Below are positions 53,081-62,407 of a stretch of 64,000 bases of DNA, piece after piece (position 1 is the first letter of the stretch; every line of letters starts with the position of its first letter). The notes below the pieces were generated by a model, which did no database searches, had not been told where the DNA came from, and saw nothing but the letters and a program-made list of their open reading frames with translations. Source of the stretch: an uncultured Lachnospiraceae bacterium (GTDB taxonomy: Bacteria > Bacillota > Clostridia > Lachnospirales > Lachnospiraceae); the NCBI GenBank assembly GCA_902493385.1, contig CABUPO010000004.1, positions 1-64,000 of the forward strand, read 5' to 3'. Position numbers and translations under genes: made by a program.

Positions 53081-54511
53081 ATGGGTGGAATATTTGGAGC
53101 ATGTTTGAATAACGAATGTGCAATGGACATATTTTTTGGAACGGATTATCATTCCCACCTTGGCGCCAGACGCGGCGGAATGGCTGTTTTTGATGGAAAA
53201 CATTATAACAGAGCCATACATAATATCGAAAATTCACCATTTCGTACCAAATTTGAATCTGACATACCTGATATGAAAGGCTGCACAGGCATTGGCTGTA
53301 TAAGCGACGGCTATCCGCAGCCGATTATTCTCAATTCCAAAATTGGAACTATAGCTGTAACAGGAGTCGGCAGAATTAATAATAAAAACGAGCTTACAAA
53401 ACAGTTAATTGCTGAAAATAACGCTCATTTTACCGAAATGAGCAATGGAGGCATTAACGATACGGAGCTTGTAGCTGCATTAATCTGCTGCAAAGACAAT
53501 GTGCCTGACGGTATCCGGTATGCACAGAGCAGAATAGAAGGCTCTATGACAATGATTGTCTCCGCAGACGGAGGCTTATACGCTGCACGCGACAAGTTCG
53601 GCCGCACGCCTCTGTTTGTCGGGAAGAAGTCTGATGACACCGGCCATTGCGTCAGTCTTGAATCATTCGCTTATACCAACCTGGGTTATAAAACCTGTTA
53701 TGAATTAGGTCCGGGAGAAATCTTATTCGTAACGTCAGAAAAGCTTACTCCTGTAGCTGCTGCTAATAAAGAAATGAAAATGTGTACGTTTTTATGGTTA
53801 TATTATGGATTTCCAACCTCTGATTATGAAGGACAGAATGTTGAGCAGATGCGTTACAATTGTGGACAAAGCATGGCAAAGCAGGACGACGTTTACGGAA
53901 CAACCGTAGACGTTGATTATGTAGCGGGCATTCCTGATTCAGGTACGCCGCACGCCATAGGCTACGCTAACCGCTCAGGTATTCATTTTGCCAGACCACT
54001 TATAAAATACACTCCGACCTGGCCAAGAAGCTTTACCGCAAAGGAGCAGAGCATACGAAATCTTATTGCTCAGATGAAGCTTACTCCGGTAAATGCACTT
54101 ATTCAAAATAAAAAGCTTTTGCTTATAGACGATTCAATAGTACGTGGAACACAGTTAAGAGGACTTATGAATACCTTGTTTGCCGACGGTGCAAAGGAGC
54201 TTCACGGACGTATCGCCTGTCCTCCTATACTGTTTGGCTGCAAATACCTTAACTTTACGCGTTCGTCGTCAGAAAATGAGAATATTGCAAGACGCGCGAT
54301 AGCAAAGCTTGAAGGAACGGACGACGTAAGCGACATAAAGGTTACCGAATATGCCGAATTTAATTCAGAGAAATATAAAAATATGGTAGAATATATAAGA
54401 AAAGCTCTTAATTTTACTACATTGGAATATCATTCTTTAGACGGCATGATTTGCTCTGCCGGTGTTGACAAATGTAAATTATGCACTTACTGCTGGAACG
54501 GAAAAGAATAA
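53081..54511 (+). CDS. PurF-like amidophosphoribosyltransferase lacking the catalytic Cys
   Basis: 476 residues with an N-terminal Ntn glutaminase fold and a C-terminal phosphoribosyltransferase domain. The PRPP-binding motif LLLIDDSIVRGTQL (346-359) is intact. The N-terminus is MGGIFG in place of the usual MCGI(V/F)G, so the nucleophile Cys of glutaminase is replaced by Gly. Other glutaminase-like blocks (GVGRINN, INDTELVAA, YAARDKFGRTPLF) remain. A Cys-rich C-terminus (CKLCTYC) is present. AGAGGA precedes the ATG. It may use free ammonia or serve another phosphoribosyl transfer. It is monocistronic and far from purM-purN-purD. Confidence 0.9.
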   Translation: MGGIFGACLNNECAMDIFFGTDYHSHLGARRGGMAVFDGKHYNRAIHNIENSPFRTKFESDIPDMKGCTGIGCISDGYPQPIILNSKIGTIAVTGVGRINNKNELTKQLIAENNAHFTEMSNGGINDTELVAALICCKDNVPDGIRYAQSRIEGSMTMIVSADGGLYAARDKFGRTPLFVGKKSDDTGHCVSLESFAYTNLGYKTCYELGPGEILFVTSEKLTPVAAANKEMKMCTFLWLYYGFPTSDYEGQNVEQMRYNCGQSMAKQDDVYGTTVDVDYVAGIPDSGTPHAIGYANRSGIHFARPLIKYTPTWPRSFTAKEQSIRNLIAQMKLTPVNALIQNKKLLLIDDSIVRGTQLRGLMNTLFADGAKELHGRIACPPILFGCKYLNFTRSSSENENIARRAIAKLEGTDDVSDIKVTEYAEFNSEKYKNMVEYIRKALNFTTLEYHSLDGMICSAGVDKCKLCTYCWNGKE

Positions 54512-54530
54512 TTAATAATAATCAGTAATA

Positions 54531-54568
54531 AAGCCTCCGCACTAACAATCAGATTAATGCGGAGGCTT
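54531..54568. terminator. Bidirectional intrinsic terminator
   Basis: 11-bp stem AAGCCTCCGCA/TGCGGAGGCTT (arms 54531-54541 and 54558-54568) with a 16-nt loop. It lies between the converging PurF-like gene and an ABC permease. Confidence 0.88.
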
Positions 54569-54574
54569 CTTATA

Positions 54575-56191
54575 TTATCCAAGCTTTTCAAATATTTTCG
54601 TGCCTTTATTTTTCAGCCAGTAAAGAAGAACTACGTCCAAAATTCCGGCAATTACAGCAAAAAGCAGCATAAACATCTCCGCCGTTATAAATAAATGCAT
54701 GACAAAATATAAAATTCCTGTCACAATTATAAAAGCCCATCCGCCAAATATTGTTAAAAGAACTCCCATGCTCTGCTTAACAGGAACGGTCTCGTCTGTC
54801 CATCTTAGATTCGGAGATATCAAATTAATCATAAGTCCAAATTCAGCAGACAGAATTACGAACAATACCGGAATCAGAAACAGCATAACTGCCACAACAG
54901 GCTGAGGTCTTATTGCAATAACCACACAGGCACAGCAAAAAATAACAGGAATTTCTGTAAACAGCAGATGAAGCTTTAATTTTGCCAAAAGCACCTGCCA
55001 CGCTGATACAGGCAGCGACTGCACAAGCCACAGATTTTTTCCTTCCAGCGATACGGACGGCGCCGTTATATCATTCATTGAAGCAATCATACATAACATT
55101 GCACAGACAATTAATCCCGCAGCAGCCGACTCCTTTCCAAGCAGGGAAATAATCAGAGTCTGTATCCAGCCTGCTTTTATCAGAATAAAAATTCCAAAAA
55201 CCGGGATGAGAATTGTTCCAAGACCACAGTTAAGCATATAAACTGCGCTGGAAACAAATCGTTTTATTTCCTTAAAAAGAAGCGCTCCCTTAATATTTTT
55301 TACTTTTGTATCAGTCTCCTTATATTGGATTCTTGCCGCTCCTTTACCTGCCGTAGCCATTTTAAGAAAGCTTCTCGTCATAACAAGATATACCACGCCA
55401 AATATCACGACAATAATCATAGTAAACAAAAGCATTGAAAGCGCGTCGCCTTCACCGCTCCGTCCCATCAGATAAAGCGGATATGCTGCACCCTTAACCC
55501 TTGCGCCTACAATCTGTGCATTGGCAAGGATATTTTGCAGCAACGAATAAGCTTTTGCATAACCAACATAATAAAGCGCAATAAATATCAATGAAATAAA
55601 AACCGTAACAATACTCTTATTCCTGAGCCTTCCGCTTATTTTTGCTACTACCCAGCCAAGTATACATGAAAGCGTCAGTATAAAAACAGACAAAAGCACA
55701 AGCAGCAGTATTCCAAATAAAACAGCCTGTATTGTAAGCCCGCTTTGGGAATCCATATCTATCCAGTATACGATAATTGTCGGTATAAAAACAATCGCTT
55801 CATATATAAAACTCCACATCCACACTCCAAACAGCCTTACCGCAAGAATCCATGAAGGCGGAATCGGCATAGACAAAAGAAATTCATTATCCTTAGCCTT
55901 ATATAATGTTGCGTATGTATTGAAAACGCTTCCAAAAACCCCAAGCATAATAGACATAAGCCCCATAAGGGCAAAATACAGCCAGCCAAGCCCTGCCGAA
56001 ACCAACGGCCTGCACAGCATCTTTCCTGCCATAAAAAATATTATTCCAAGACAAAAAAACAGCACTGTATACATAACAATAAGCATTGCCATATTAATTG
56101 CGCTTCGTTTTTTTCCGTTTTTCTTATTCTGAAGCAGCCATGTATTTACCTCCATCAGCTGCTTTTTTAACAACGATTTGAACATACTCAT
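54575..56191 (-). CDS. ABC exporter permease (large, ABC-2-like)
   Basis: 538 residues with about 12 hydrophobic segments in two halves and a cytoplasmic loop near residues 280-310. It resembles putative ABC exporter permeases in which both halves sit on one chain; DNEFLLSMPIPPSWIL and LEGKNLWLVQSLPVSAWQVL are the repeated cytoplasmic contact motif, visible twice. It overlaps its ATPase gene by 4 nt (ATGA). Substrate unknown. Confidence 0.82.
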   Translation of the reverse strand: MSMFKSLLKKQLMEVNTWLLQNKKNGKKRSAINMAMLIVMYTVLFFCLGIIFFMAGKMLCRPLVSAGLGWLYFALMGLMSIMLGVFGSVFNTYATLYKAKDNEFLLSMPIPPSWILAVRLFGVWMWSFIYEAIVFIPTIIVYWIDMDSQSGLTIQAVLFGILLLVLLSVFILTLSCILGWVVAKISGRLRNKSIVTVFISLIFIALYYVGYAKAYSLLQNILANAQIVGARVKGAAYPLYLMGRSGEGDALSMLLFTMIIVVIFGVVYLVMTRSFLKMATAGKGAARIQYKETDTKVKNIKGALLFKEIKRFVSSAVYMLNCGLGTILIPVFGIFILIKAGWIQTLIISLLGKESAAAGLIVCAMLCMIASMNDITAPSVSLEGKNLWLVQSLPVSAWQVLLAKLKLHLLFTEIPVIFCCACVVIAIRPQPVVAVMLFLIPVLFVILSAEFGLMINLISPNLRWTDETVPVKQSMGVLLTIFGGWAFIIVTGILYFVMHLFITAEMFMLLFAVIAGILDVVLLYWLKNKGTKIFEKLG

Positions 56192-56895
56192 TCACCCTCC
56201 AGTTCCAAAAACACCTCTTCCAGAGAATCGTCGCCTTTTACTTCTTCCATAGTCCCGGATTTGATAAGCCTGCCGCTCTTAATAATAGCAACCTTGTCGC
56301 AAAGCTTCTCGGCAACTTCCAATACATGAGTTGAAAAGAAAATAGCGTTTCCACGACTGCAGGTCTCTCTCATCATTTCCTTTAAAAGATGAGACGCCTT
56401 AGGGTCAAGCCCTACGAATGGTTCGTCCATCATTATCAGTTTCGGCTCGTGAATCCATGCTGAAATTATAGCAAGCTTCTGTTTCATACCATGCGAATAT
56501 GCTGAAACAGGCTGCGCAAGGTCAGCAGTAAGCTCAAATGCATCTGCATATTTACGAATCCTTTCCTTTCTGTCTTTTGCACTGACTGCAAAAACATCAG
56601 CAACAAAATTCAGAAACTGAATCCCGGACATAAATTCATAAATATCAGGATTATCAGGGATATATGCTATCTGTTTTTTACAGTCAATCGGCTCATTTTT
56701 AACAGACCTTCCATCTATAATTATCTCTCCGGCGTCAAACTGTAAAATTCCCGCACAAGCTTTCAGGGTAGTAGTTTTTCCTGCGCCGTTGTGGCCGATA
56801 AAGCCGTATATTTCTCCCGGACAAATATGCAGAGACAAATTATCTACCGCCTTTTTGTCATCATACTGTTTAGTCAGATTCTCTATCTTTAACAT
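56188..56895 (-). CDS. ABC transporter ATP-binding protein
   Basis: 235 residues. Walker A is GHNGAGKTTTLKA, signature YSHGMKQKLAI, Walker B KLIMMDEPFVGLDP, and the switch His is in FFSTHVLEVAEKL. It forms one ATPase/permease pair with the following 538-residue permease and starts 15 nt after the upstream permease gene. Confidence 0.93.
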   Translation of the reverse strand: MLKIENLTKQYDDKKAVDNLSLHICPGEIYGFIGHNGAGKTTTLKACAGILQFDAGEIIIDGRSVKNEPIDCKKQIAYIPDNPDIYEFMSGIQFLNFVADVFAVSAKDRKERIRKYADAFELTADLAQPVSAYSHGMKQKLAIISAWIHEPKLIMMDEPFVGLDPKASHLLKEMMRETCSRGNAIFFSTHVLEVAEKLCDKVAIIKSGRLIKSGTMEEVKGDDSLEEVFLELEGE

Positions 56896-56910
56896 GTTCT
56901 GCCTCCTGCA

Positions 56911-57807
56911 TTAATTATTCTCTTTTTTTAATACATTAATAAATATATATATAAGAACTAAAGCCGCCACAGCTCCGGCAAGAATCATATACATTGTAAC
57001 AGGCTCCACCTTATCTCCAAAAAAATAAAGGTTGCAGTCAATGGAATCCTTTATGCTCTCTACCGCTTCTTCTGGCAGTCCGGCCGCTCTCATTTCTTCA
57101 AAAACGCCTCTTAACGCATGGTTACGCATAAGCGACGTGCCATATGTACCCGGCAGAAAAGAAACTACCTTCTGAATCCCAGTACCAAGCTGTGAAATCG
57201 GCATATACGCCCCGCATATAAAACCATAACCCGCACTTACAATCGTTCCTACTGCCGAAATCTGTCCCTGCGACGACAGAAAAATATTAACAATAGACGA
57301 CAGCGCCGTACCAAACATTACAAGCAGAACCACGTCTGATAAAATACGAATAACATCCTGAGCGGACAGATACCATCCCACCTTTGCAAGATAAATGAAA
57401 CACAATCCGGCGGCAGTCATACATACAATTAACGTGCTGATAAACGCCGCAATATAATATCCTATAGCAAGTGTGGATTTGTTCACCGGCGTCATTGCTA
57501 TATCACGTCTGGCGCCGGACACTTTATCCTGTACCATCAGCATATTTGAACAAAAGGCAACCGTCACGCAGCATACCGCAAGCATAGAAGAAAGCATCTC
57601 GCCTCCAGCAGCCCCATTTATAAGCTTTTCCGGAATATCTGCAAATCCCTCTGTCGAACTCATAAATATGTCTTTGTATACCTCGCCAAGAAAAGCCACG
57701 TACAGCACCAGCAGAATTGCGGGCGTAATCAGTGAAGTGAAAAACATTGCTTTATCTTTAAAATATAGCTTACAATTTCTTTTAATAAGCGCTGCAAGTC
57801 CGGTCAT
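56911..57807 (-). CDS. ABC-2 type permease
   Basis: 298 residues with six membrane helices. The first, near residues 20-42, is followed by a large extracytoplasmic loop; LPGTYGTSLMRNHALRGVFEEM lies near the C-terminus. This is the DrrB-like ABC-2 pattern. It overlaps the preceding ATPase gene by 4 nt, so the two form a pair. Substrate unknown; drug or lipid-linked export is possible. Confidence 0.88.
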   Translation of the reverse strand: MTGLAALIKRNCKLYFKDKAMFFTSLITPAILLVLYVAFLGEVYKDIFMSSTEGFADIPEKLINGAAGGEMLSSMLAVCCVTVAFCSNMLMVQDKVSGARRDIAMTPVNKSTLAIGYYIAAFISTLIVCMTAAGLCFIYLAKVGWYLSAQDVIRILSDVVLLVMFGTALSSIVNIFLSSQGQISAVGTIVSAGYGFICGAYMPISQLGTGIQKVVSFLPGTYGTSLMRNHALRGVFEEMRAAGLPEEAVESIKDSIDCNLYFFGDKVEPVTMYMILAGAVAALVLIYIFINVLKKENN

Positions 57808-58718
57808 TTTTCCGTTCCTCCGGTTAATTTTTTGCCTGTTGCTGCAAGGAATACGTCGTCCATCTTACCCTTTGTAATTTCATAATCTGAAAAAAGCTCA
57901 GGATGCTTTATAATTAATTCTGTCGCCGCCTTTGTATCAGGAACTGTTATCCGATATGCATCGCCAATGGCTTCATAAGGGAGTTCAAAGGACTGTATCT
58001 GCTCTTCTGACAAACCGTACAGAGTAATATAATCGCCCGTATAAGAGTTTTTCAGAAAAAGCGGCGTTCCGCAAGCTGAAATTTTACCACTGTCAAGTAT
58101 CACTACATAATCTGCGTCTGCAGCTTCTTCCATATAATGCGTCGTCAGAAAAACAGTCATATTATTTTCCTTACGCATCTTAGTTATCACGTCCCATAAA
58201 AGCTTCCGCGTCTGAGGGTCAAGGCCCGTTGTTGGTTCGTCCATGATTAGTATTTCGGGTTGATGAATAAGCGCCCTTGCAATATCAATCCTGCGCCTCT
58301 GTCCTCCTGACAGCTTCCCAACGGTACGCTTATATAATTCTTTTAATCCCAGAAGAGAATCCAGCTCCGAAAGTCTCTTTTCAAGCGCCATACCCTTAAT
58401 ACCATAAAGCGCCGCCCTGCTTATAAGATTATCCCTGACTGTAAGAGCAGAATCTAACACAGAATTTTGAAATACGGCTCCCAGTCTCAATTTCGCCGTG
58501 TTCGCAGACTCATCTACGTCTGTGCCGCATACCTTTACACTTCCCGAATCCCTTTTAAGCTGTCCGCACATAATAGATATCGTCGTACTTTTTCCCGCGC
58601 CGTTTACTCCCAAAAATGCAAACAACTCGCCTTTTTTAACATAGAAACTCAAATCCTGCACAGCTTTAACTTTGCCAAAGGACTTGTTCAAATGATTGAT
58701 TTCAATAACCTTATCCAT
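57804..58718 (-). CDS. ABC transporter ATP-binding protein (DrrA-like)
   Basis: 304 residues. Walker A is GVNGAGKSTTISI, signature KLSGGQRRRIDIARAL, Walker B EILIMDEPTTGLDP, switch His in FLTTHYMEEA. The C-terminal extension (about 220-304) is typical of DrrA-type ATPases. The start codon is 1 nt after the rpe stop codon, so it is translationally coupled to the housekeeping operon upstream. Confidence 0.93.
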   Translation of the reverse strand: MDKVIEINHLNKSFGKVKAVQDLSFYVKKGELFAFLGVNGAGKSTTISIMCGQLKRDSGSVKVCGTDVDESANTAKLRLGAVFQNSVLDSALTVRDNLISRAALYGIKGMALEKRLSELDSLLGLKELYKRTVGKLSGGQRRRIDIARALIHQPEILIMDEPTTGLDPQTRKLLWDVITKMRKENNMTVFLTTHYMEEAADADYVVILDSGKISACGTPLFLKNSYTGDYITLYGLSEEQIQSFELPYEAIGDAYRITVPDTKAATELIIKHPELFSDYEITKGKMDDVFLAATGKKLTGGTEK

Positions 58719-58719
58719 C

Positions 58720-59403
58720 TTAATCCCTTTTTATATGATTATACTCTTCAAACTTCTTATAAAATGCAGCTGTATTTTGATACAAATCGCCTTTAAATAC
58801 GCCTGTTCCCGCAACAATAACATTAACCCCGGAATCAAGAACAGTATCAAGGTTATCAAGCTTAATACCCCCGTCCATCTCAATATCAAGCTCAAGGTTA
58901 TTATCATCTGCATAACGTCTTATCGCCGCTGCTTTCGTCAGCGTACTTTCGATAAGCTTCTGCCCGCCGTATCCCGGATACACACTCATTACAAGAACCA
59001 TTTTAACTTTAGGAAGGTACGGAATAATGCTTTCAAATGGAGTATCAGGACTTATACATACAGCAGGCTGAACTCCAAGACTGATTATCTCGTCAAGCGC
59101 TGCATAAACGTCCTTACATGCTTCCACATGAATCGTTATTCCGCTTGCACCGGCCTCGGCAAAACGCTTAATATAACGTATAGGCTCTTCTATCATAAGA
59201 TGTACGTCAAAGAACATATCAGAGCAGGCTCTAAGCGACCTTACAACCGGTATGCCAATAGAAATATTCGGAACAAATACACCGTCCATTACATCAATAT
59301 GTACATAATCTGCCCCTGCCTTCTTTAGGCGGGACAGCTCCTCGCCAAGCCTTGCAAAATCTGCCGCAAGTATTGAAGGAGCCAGTTTATATATCGGTTT
59401 CAT
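58720..59403 (-). CDS. rpe: Ribulose-phosphate 3-epimerase
   Basis: Interconverts ribulose-5-P and xylulose-5-P. 227 residues, TIM barrel. Landmarks are LAPSILAADFARLGEE, YVHIDVMDGVFVPNISIG (metal His/Asp), DVHLMIEEP, VLVMSVYPGYGGQKLI, LDIEMDGGI and VNVIVAGTGVFKG. It lies 13 nt after rsgA, as in many Firmicutes. Confidence 0.97.
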   Translation of the reverse strand: MKPIYKLAPSILAADFARLGEELSRLKKAGADYVHIDVMDGVFVPNISIGIPVVRSLRACSDMFFDVHLMIEEPIRYIKRFAEAGASGITIHVEACKDVYAALDEIISLGVQPAVCISPDTPFESIIPYLPKVKMVLVMSVYPGYGGQKLIESTLTKAAAIRRYADDNNLELDIEMDGGIKLDNLDTVLDSGVNVIVAGTGVFKGDLYQNTAAFYKKFEEYNHIKRD

Positions 59404-59416
59404 ATGTATACTCTCC

Positions 59417-60310
59417 TTAATGATTACAATGCTGCCATTTTCTCTGTTCTTTTATCTCTTTAAGCATCATAATATAGCTGTTATATCTGTAGTCCGATAT
59501 CAGTCCGTTTTCTGCCGCATTCTTTACGGCACAGTCAGGCTCCTCTGCGTGAAGGCAGCCGTAAAACCTGCACATTCCGTCATACTTTTCAAATTCAGGA
59601 TAATAATGCATAAGCTCATTAAGCTCCACATCAGGAAGCGAAAGCGATGAAAATCCCGGCGTGTCCATCACGTAAGTATCATGAGCTATACAGAATATTT
59701 CAGAATGCCTTGTAGTATGCTTTCCACGTCCAAGTTTTTTACTTATACTGCCGGTCTCGGCATTAGCGTCCGGACATAATATATTCATCACAGAAGACTT
59801 GCCAACTCCCGAAGGTCCTGCAAGTACGGTAAGCTTTCCATAAAGCTTTTCCTTCATAACATCAAAACCCTCTTTTTTATCCGCGCTGACAAATATAATA
59901 TCAGATACAGCTTCTGAATATATCTGTGTAAATTCATTTATCACATCATCATTTACAAGATCTGTTTTATTTATGCATAATGTCACCGGAACGTTATCGT
60001 GCTCCATCCATACAAGAAAATAATCAAGCAGATGATAATTAGGGTCAGGCTCTGCAGCGGCAAATATAACTAACGCCTGATCTATATTAGCCGCAGCCGG
60101 ACGTATAATACTGTTCTTTCTCGGTAATATAGAATGTATACTGCCCGAAAGTCCTTCCTGGTCCGTAATGTCAAATTCTACCATATCGCCTACAAGAGGC
60201 TTCTCGTTTCTGTTACGGAATATACCCTTTGCTTTACACTCATATATTCTTTCATCAGAAGCATGAACATAATAAAAGCCCGCTATTCCTTTTACAATTC
60301 TGCCATTCAT
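59417..60310 (-). CDS. rsgA: Ribosome small subunit-dependent GTPase A
   Basis: A 30S-subunit maturation GTPase. 297 residues: N-terminal OB fold, circularly permuted GTPase with NKTD before the P-loop (LAGPSGVGKSSVMN), DTPGFSS, and a C-terminal zinc knuckle (CRFYGCLHAEEPDC). It begins 3 nt after the prkC stop codon with no clear ribosome site, so translation is probably coupled. Confidence 0.97.
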   Translation of the reverse strand: MNGRIVKGIAGFYYVHASDERIYECKAKGIFRNRNEKPLVGDMVEFDITDQEGLSGSIHSILPRKNSIIRPAAANIDQALVIFAAAEPDPNYHLLDYFLVWMEHDNVPVTLCINKTDLVNDDVINEFTQIYSEAVSDIIFVSADKKEGFDVMKEKLYGKLTVLAGPSGVGKSSVMNILCPDANAETGSISKKLGRGKHTTRHSEIFCIAHDTYVMDTPGFSSLSLPDVELNELMHYYPEFEKYDGMCRFYGCLHAEEPDCAVKNAAENGLISDYRYNSYIMMLKEIKEQRKWQHCNH

Positions 60311-60313
60311 ATA

Positions 60314-62383
60314 TTACTGTGCAACCTTTGTAAAACTGATATTATATGCATTATATCTCGCTCCGTTTACATACATTATAATCTCGCCTTCTGATTCGCT
60401 TGAGCCTTCTACAGTAAGTGTATACGGAAAGCTTTGGGCTGTCATAACCATCTCGCCTTCTCCTACAACTTTACTTGTACCGTCCTGAGACAGAACAAAT
60501 TTAACCATTGCACTCTGTGTACTGTCCGTAAACGGGTTATCAGATATGGTTATGGTGCCTCTGTAAATATACGTCACCTCAGGTCCAAGACTTATTACAA
60601 TTCCAACGCTTGAATCTTCCTCTACTTCACTTCCGTTTGCCTGAGTCTGCGATATGACCTTTCCTTCCGGTACTGTATCAGAATATGCGCTTGAAACATT
60701 ACCAATGTTAAGTCCGGCTTTCTTAAGAGCCTTTTCAGCCTTTGCCTGAGTCAGACCGACAAGATTAGGAACCTTAACGTAAGTGGTTGCTTTTCCTTTG
60801 CTGAGAATTATAGTAATTTTGGTATCAAGAGCTACTTTTTCGTCTTTAGCAGGCTTGGTGCCGATAACCTTCTCAATGTCAACCGTATCGCTGTTATCAT
60901 ACGATATTGTAGTAGATTCAAATCCTTTATCCTTTAAAATCTCTATTGCTTCATTCTGTGTTCTGCCTGACACGTCGGGTACCGTTGCTTTCTCAGGTCC
61001 CGAGCTTACAATAAGAGTCACAGTATCCCCATTGGACAATGTGCTGCCCGCTATTGGATTAGTAGATATAACACGTCCTTCTTCAACTTCATCCGATTCA
61101 CGTTCTTCAGTTTCTATGCTTATATCCAAATCCAGACTGTTAATATATGCAATGGCAGACTGCTTCTCCATATCAGCAAGATCATCAAGCGTATACCCGG
61201 CGCTGTTATCATCCGGCTGTTCGCTTACAACAGGAGACACTGACGGCACAGAACTTTCATCAGGATTATCTGACGAGCCTCCTCCGACAAAAAACTTAAC
61301 TATAATAAATATAACAATAAGCGCTAATATAATACCTGCAGCAATACTTCCGATAACTACAACTTTTTCAAGCTTTGGATCTACCTCTGACTCTTCTTCA
61401 TCTTCTTTTTCAATATCAGAAAGGTCAAGATCATCTTCTTCGTCAGTATTTGATACTACAACTGTCTTAGCGCCATTACGTATACTCTTGATATCTTCAT
61501 CTGAAATATGGATAGTCGGGGAATCATCATTCACTATCGGAGTAATCTTTACAAAATCTCCCTCCGGGTCCGCCACAGCCCTTTTAAGGTCTGTAATCAG
61601 GTCTGACACCGACAGATACCTGAGTTCGGGCTTCTTCTGCATACATTTATTAACTATCATCTCAATACCGTATGGAATATTGTTATCTATCGTACCCAAA
61701 GGAACGGCCTGCTCCTGAATATGCGCCAAAGCTACCGCAACCGTACTGTCGCCGACAAACGGCACTCTTCCGCTAAGCATCTCGTACATAGTTATTCCAA
61801 GCGAGTAAATATCGCTGCGTTCATCACTGAAACCACCTCTTGCCTGTTCAGGAGAGATGTAATGCACTGAACCCATAGCGTTAGAAGTAATCGTATTGGA
61901 GCTTGCCGCCTTTGCAATCCCAAAGTCCATTACCTTTACTTTGCCTTCCCTTGAAATAATAATATTCTGAGGCTTGATATCCCTGTGAATTATATGATTA
62001 GCATGCGCCGCGCAAAGGCCCTGTGCAATCTGTATGGATATTCCGAGAGATTCCTTTATATCCAGCTTTCCTTTATGCTCTATGTATTTTTTAAGTGTTA
62101 TTCCTTCAACAAGCTCCATAACTATATAATGCAGTCCGTTTTCCTCGCCTACATCATATACCGCAACAATATTAGGGTGGGCAAGCCCTGCCACAGACTG
62201 TGCTTCCGCCCTGAATTTTGTGACAAATTTAGTATCCGCACTGTATTCCTGCTTCAGCACCTTGATAGCAACAAAACGATTCAGGCGGTTGTCTCTTGCC
62301 TTATATACATCCGCCATTCCGCCTGCTCCAACTTTTTCAATGATTTCATATCTGCCGCTTATATACATTCCGATTTTAATCAT
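60314..62383 (-). CDS. prkC: PASTA-domain Ser/Thr protein kinase (PrkC/Stk1 family)
   Basis: A membrane sensor kinase for wall fragments or lipid II that regulates growth and division. 689 residues. The Hanks kinase domain (about 12-270) has the glycine loop EKVGAGGMADVY, Lys-41, catalytic HRDIKPQN (Asp-135) and DFGIAK. An acidic juxtamembrane region leads to one membrane helix (VVVIGSIAAGIILALIVIFI, about 345-365), then an S/P linker and three PASTA repeats. An extra C-terminal beta domain of about 85 residues ends the protein. Its phosphatase gene lies 24 nt upstream. Confidence 0.96.
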   Translation of the reverse strand: MIKIGMYISGRYEIIEKVGAGGMADVYKARDNRLNRFVAIKVLKQEYSADTKFVTKFRAEAQSVAGLAHPNIVAVYDVGEENGLHYIVMELVEGITLKKYIEHKGKLDIKESLGISIQIAQGLCAAHANHIIHRDIKPQNIIISREGKVKVMDFGIAKAASSNTITSNAMGSVHYISPEQARGGFSDERSDIYSLGITMYEMLSGRVPFVGDSTVAVALAHIQEQAVPLGTIDNNIPYGIEMIVNKCMQKKPELRYLSVSDLITDLKRAVADPEGDFVKITPIVNDDSPTIHISDEDIKSIRNGAKTVVVSNTDEEDDLDLSDIEKEDEEESEVDPKLEKVVVIGSIAAGIILALIVIFIIVKFFVGGGSSDNPDESSVPSVSPVVSEQPDDNSAGYTLDDLADMEKQSAIAYINSLDLDISIETEERESDEVEEGRVISTNPIAGSTLSNGDTVTLIVSSGPEKATVPDVSGRTQNEAIEILKDKGFESTTISYDNSDTVDIEKVIGTKPAKDEKVALDTKITIILSKGKATTYVKVPNLVGLTQAKAEKALKKAGLNIGNVSSAYSDTVPEGKVISQTQANGSEVEEDSSVGIVISLGPEVTYIYRGTITISDNPFTDSTQSAMVKFVLSQDGTSKVVGEGEMVMTAQSFPYTLTVEGSSESEGEIIMYVNGARYNAYNISFTKVAQ

Positions 62384-62407
62384 ATACTCTATCCTCTCCT
62401 AAATGCT

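Noticed and set aside
60783..61718. Plus-strand frame of 311 codons opposite prkC
   Set aside because: Long only because the opposite strand is a well-conserved kinase/PASTA gene; Ser-rich composition is typical of a shadow frame.
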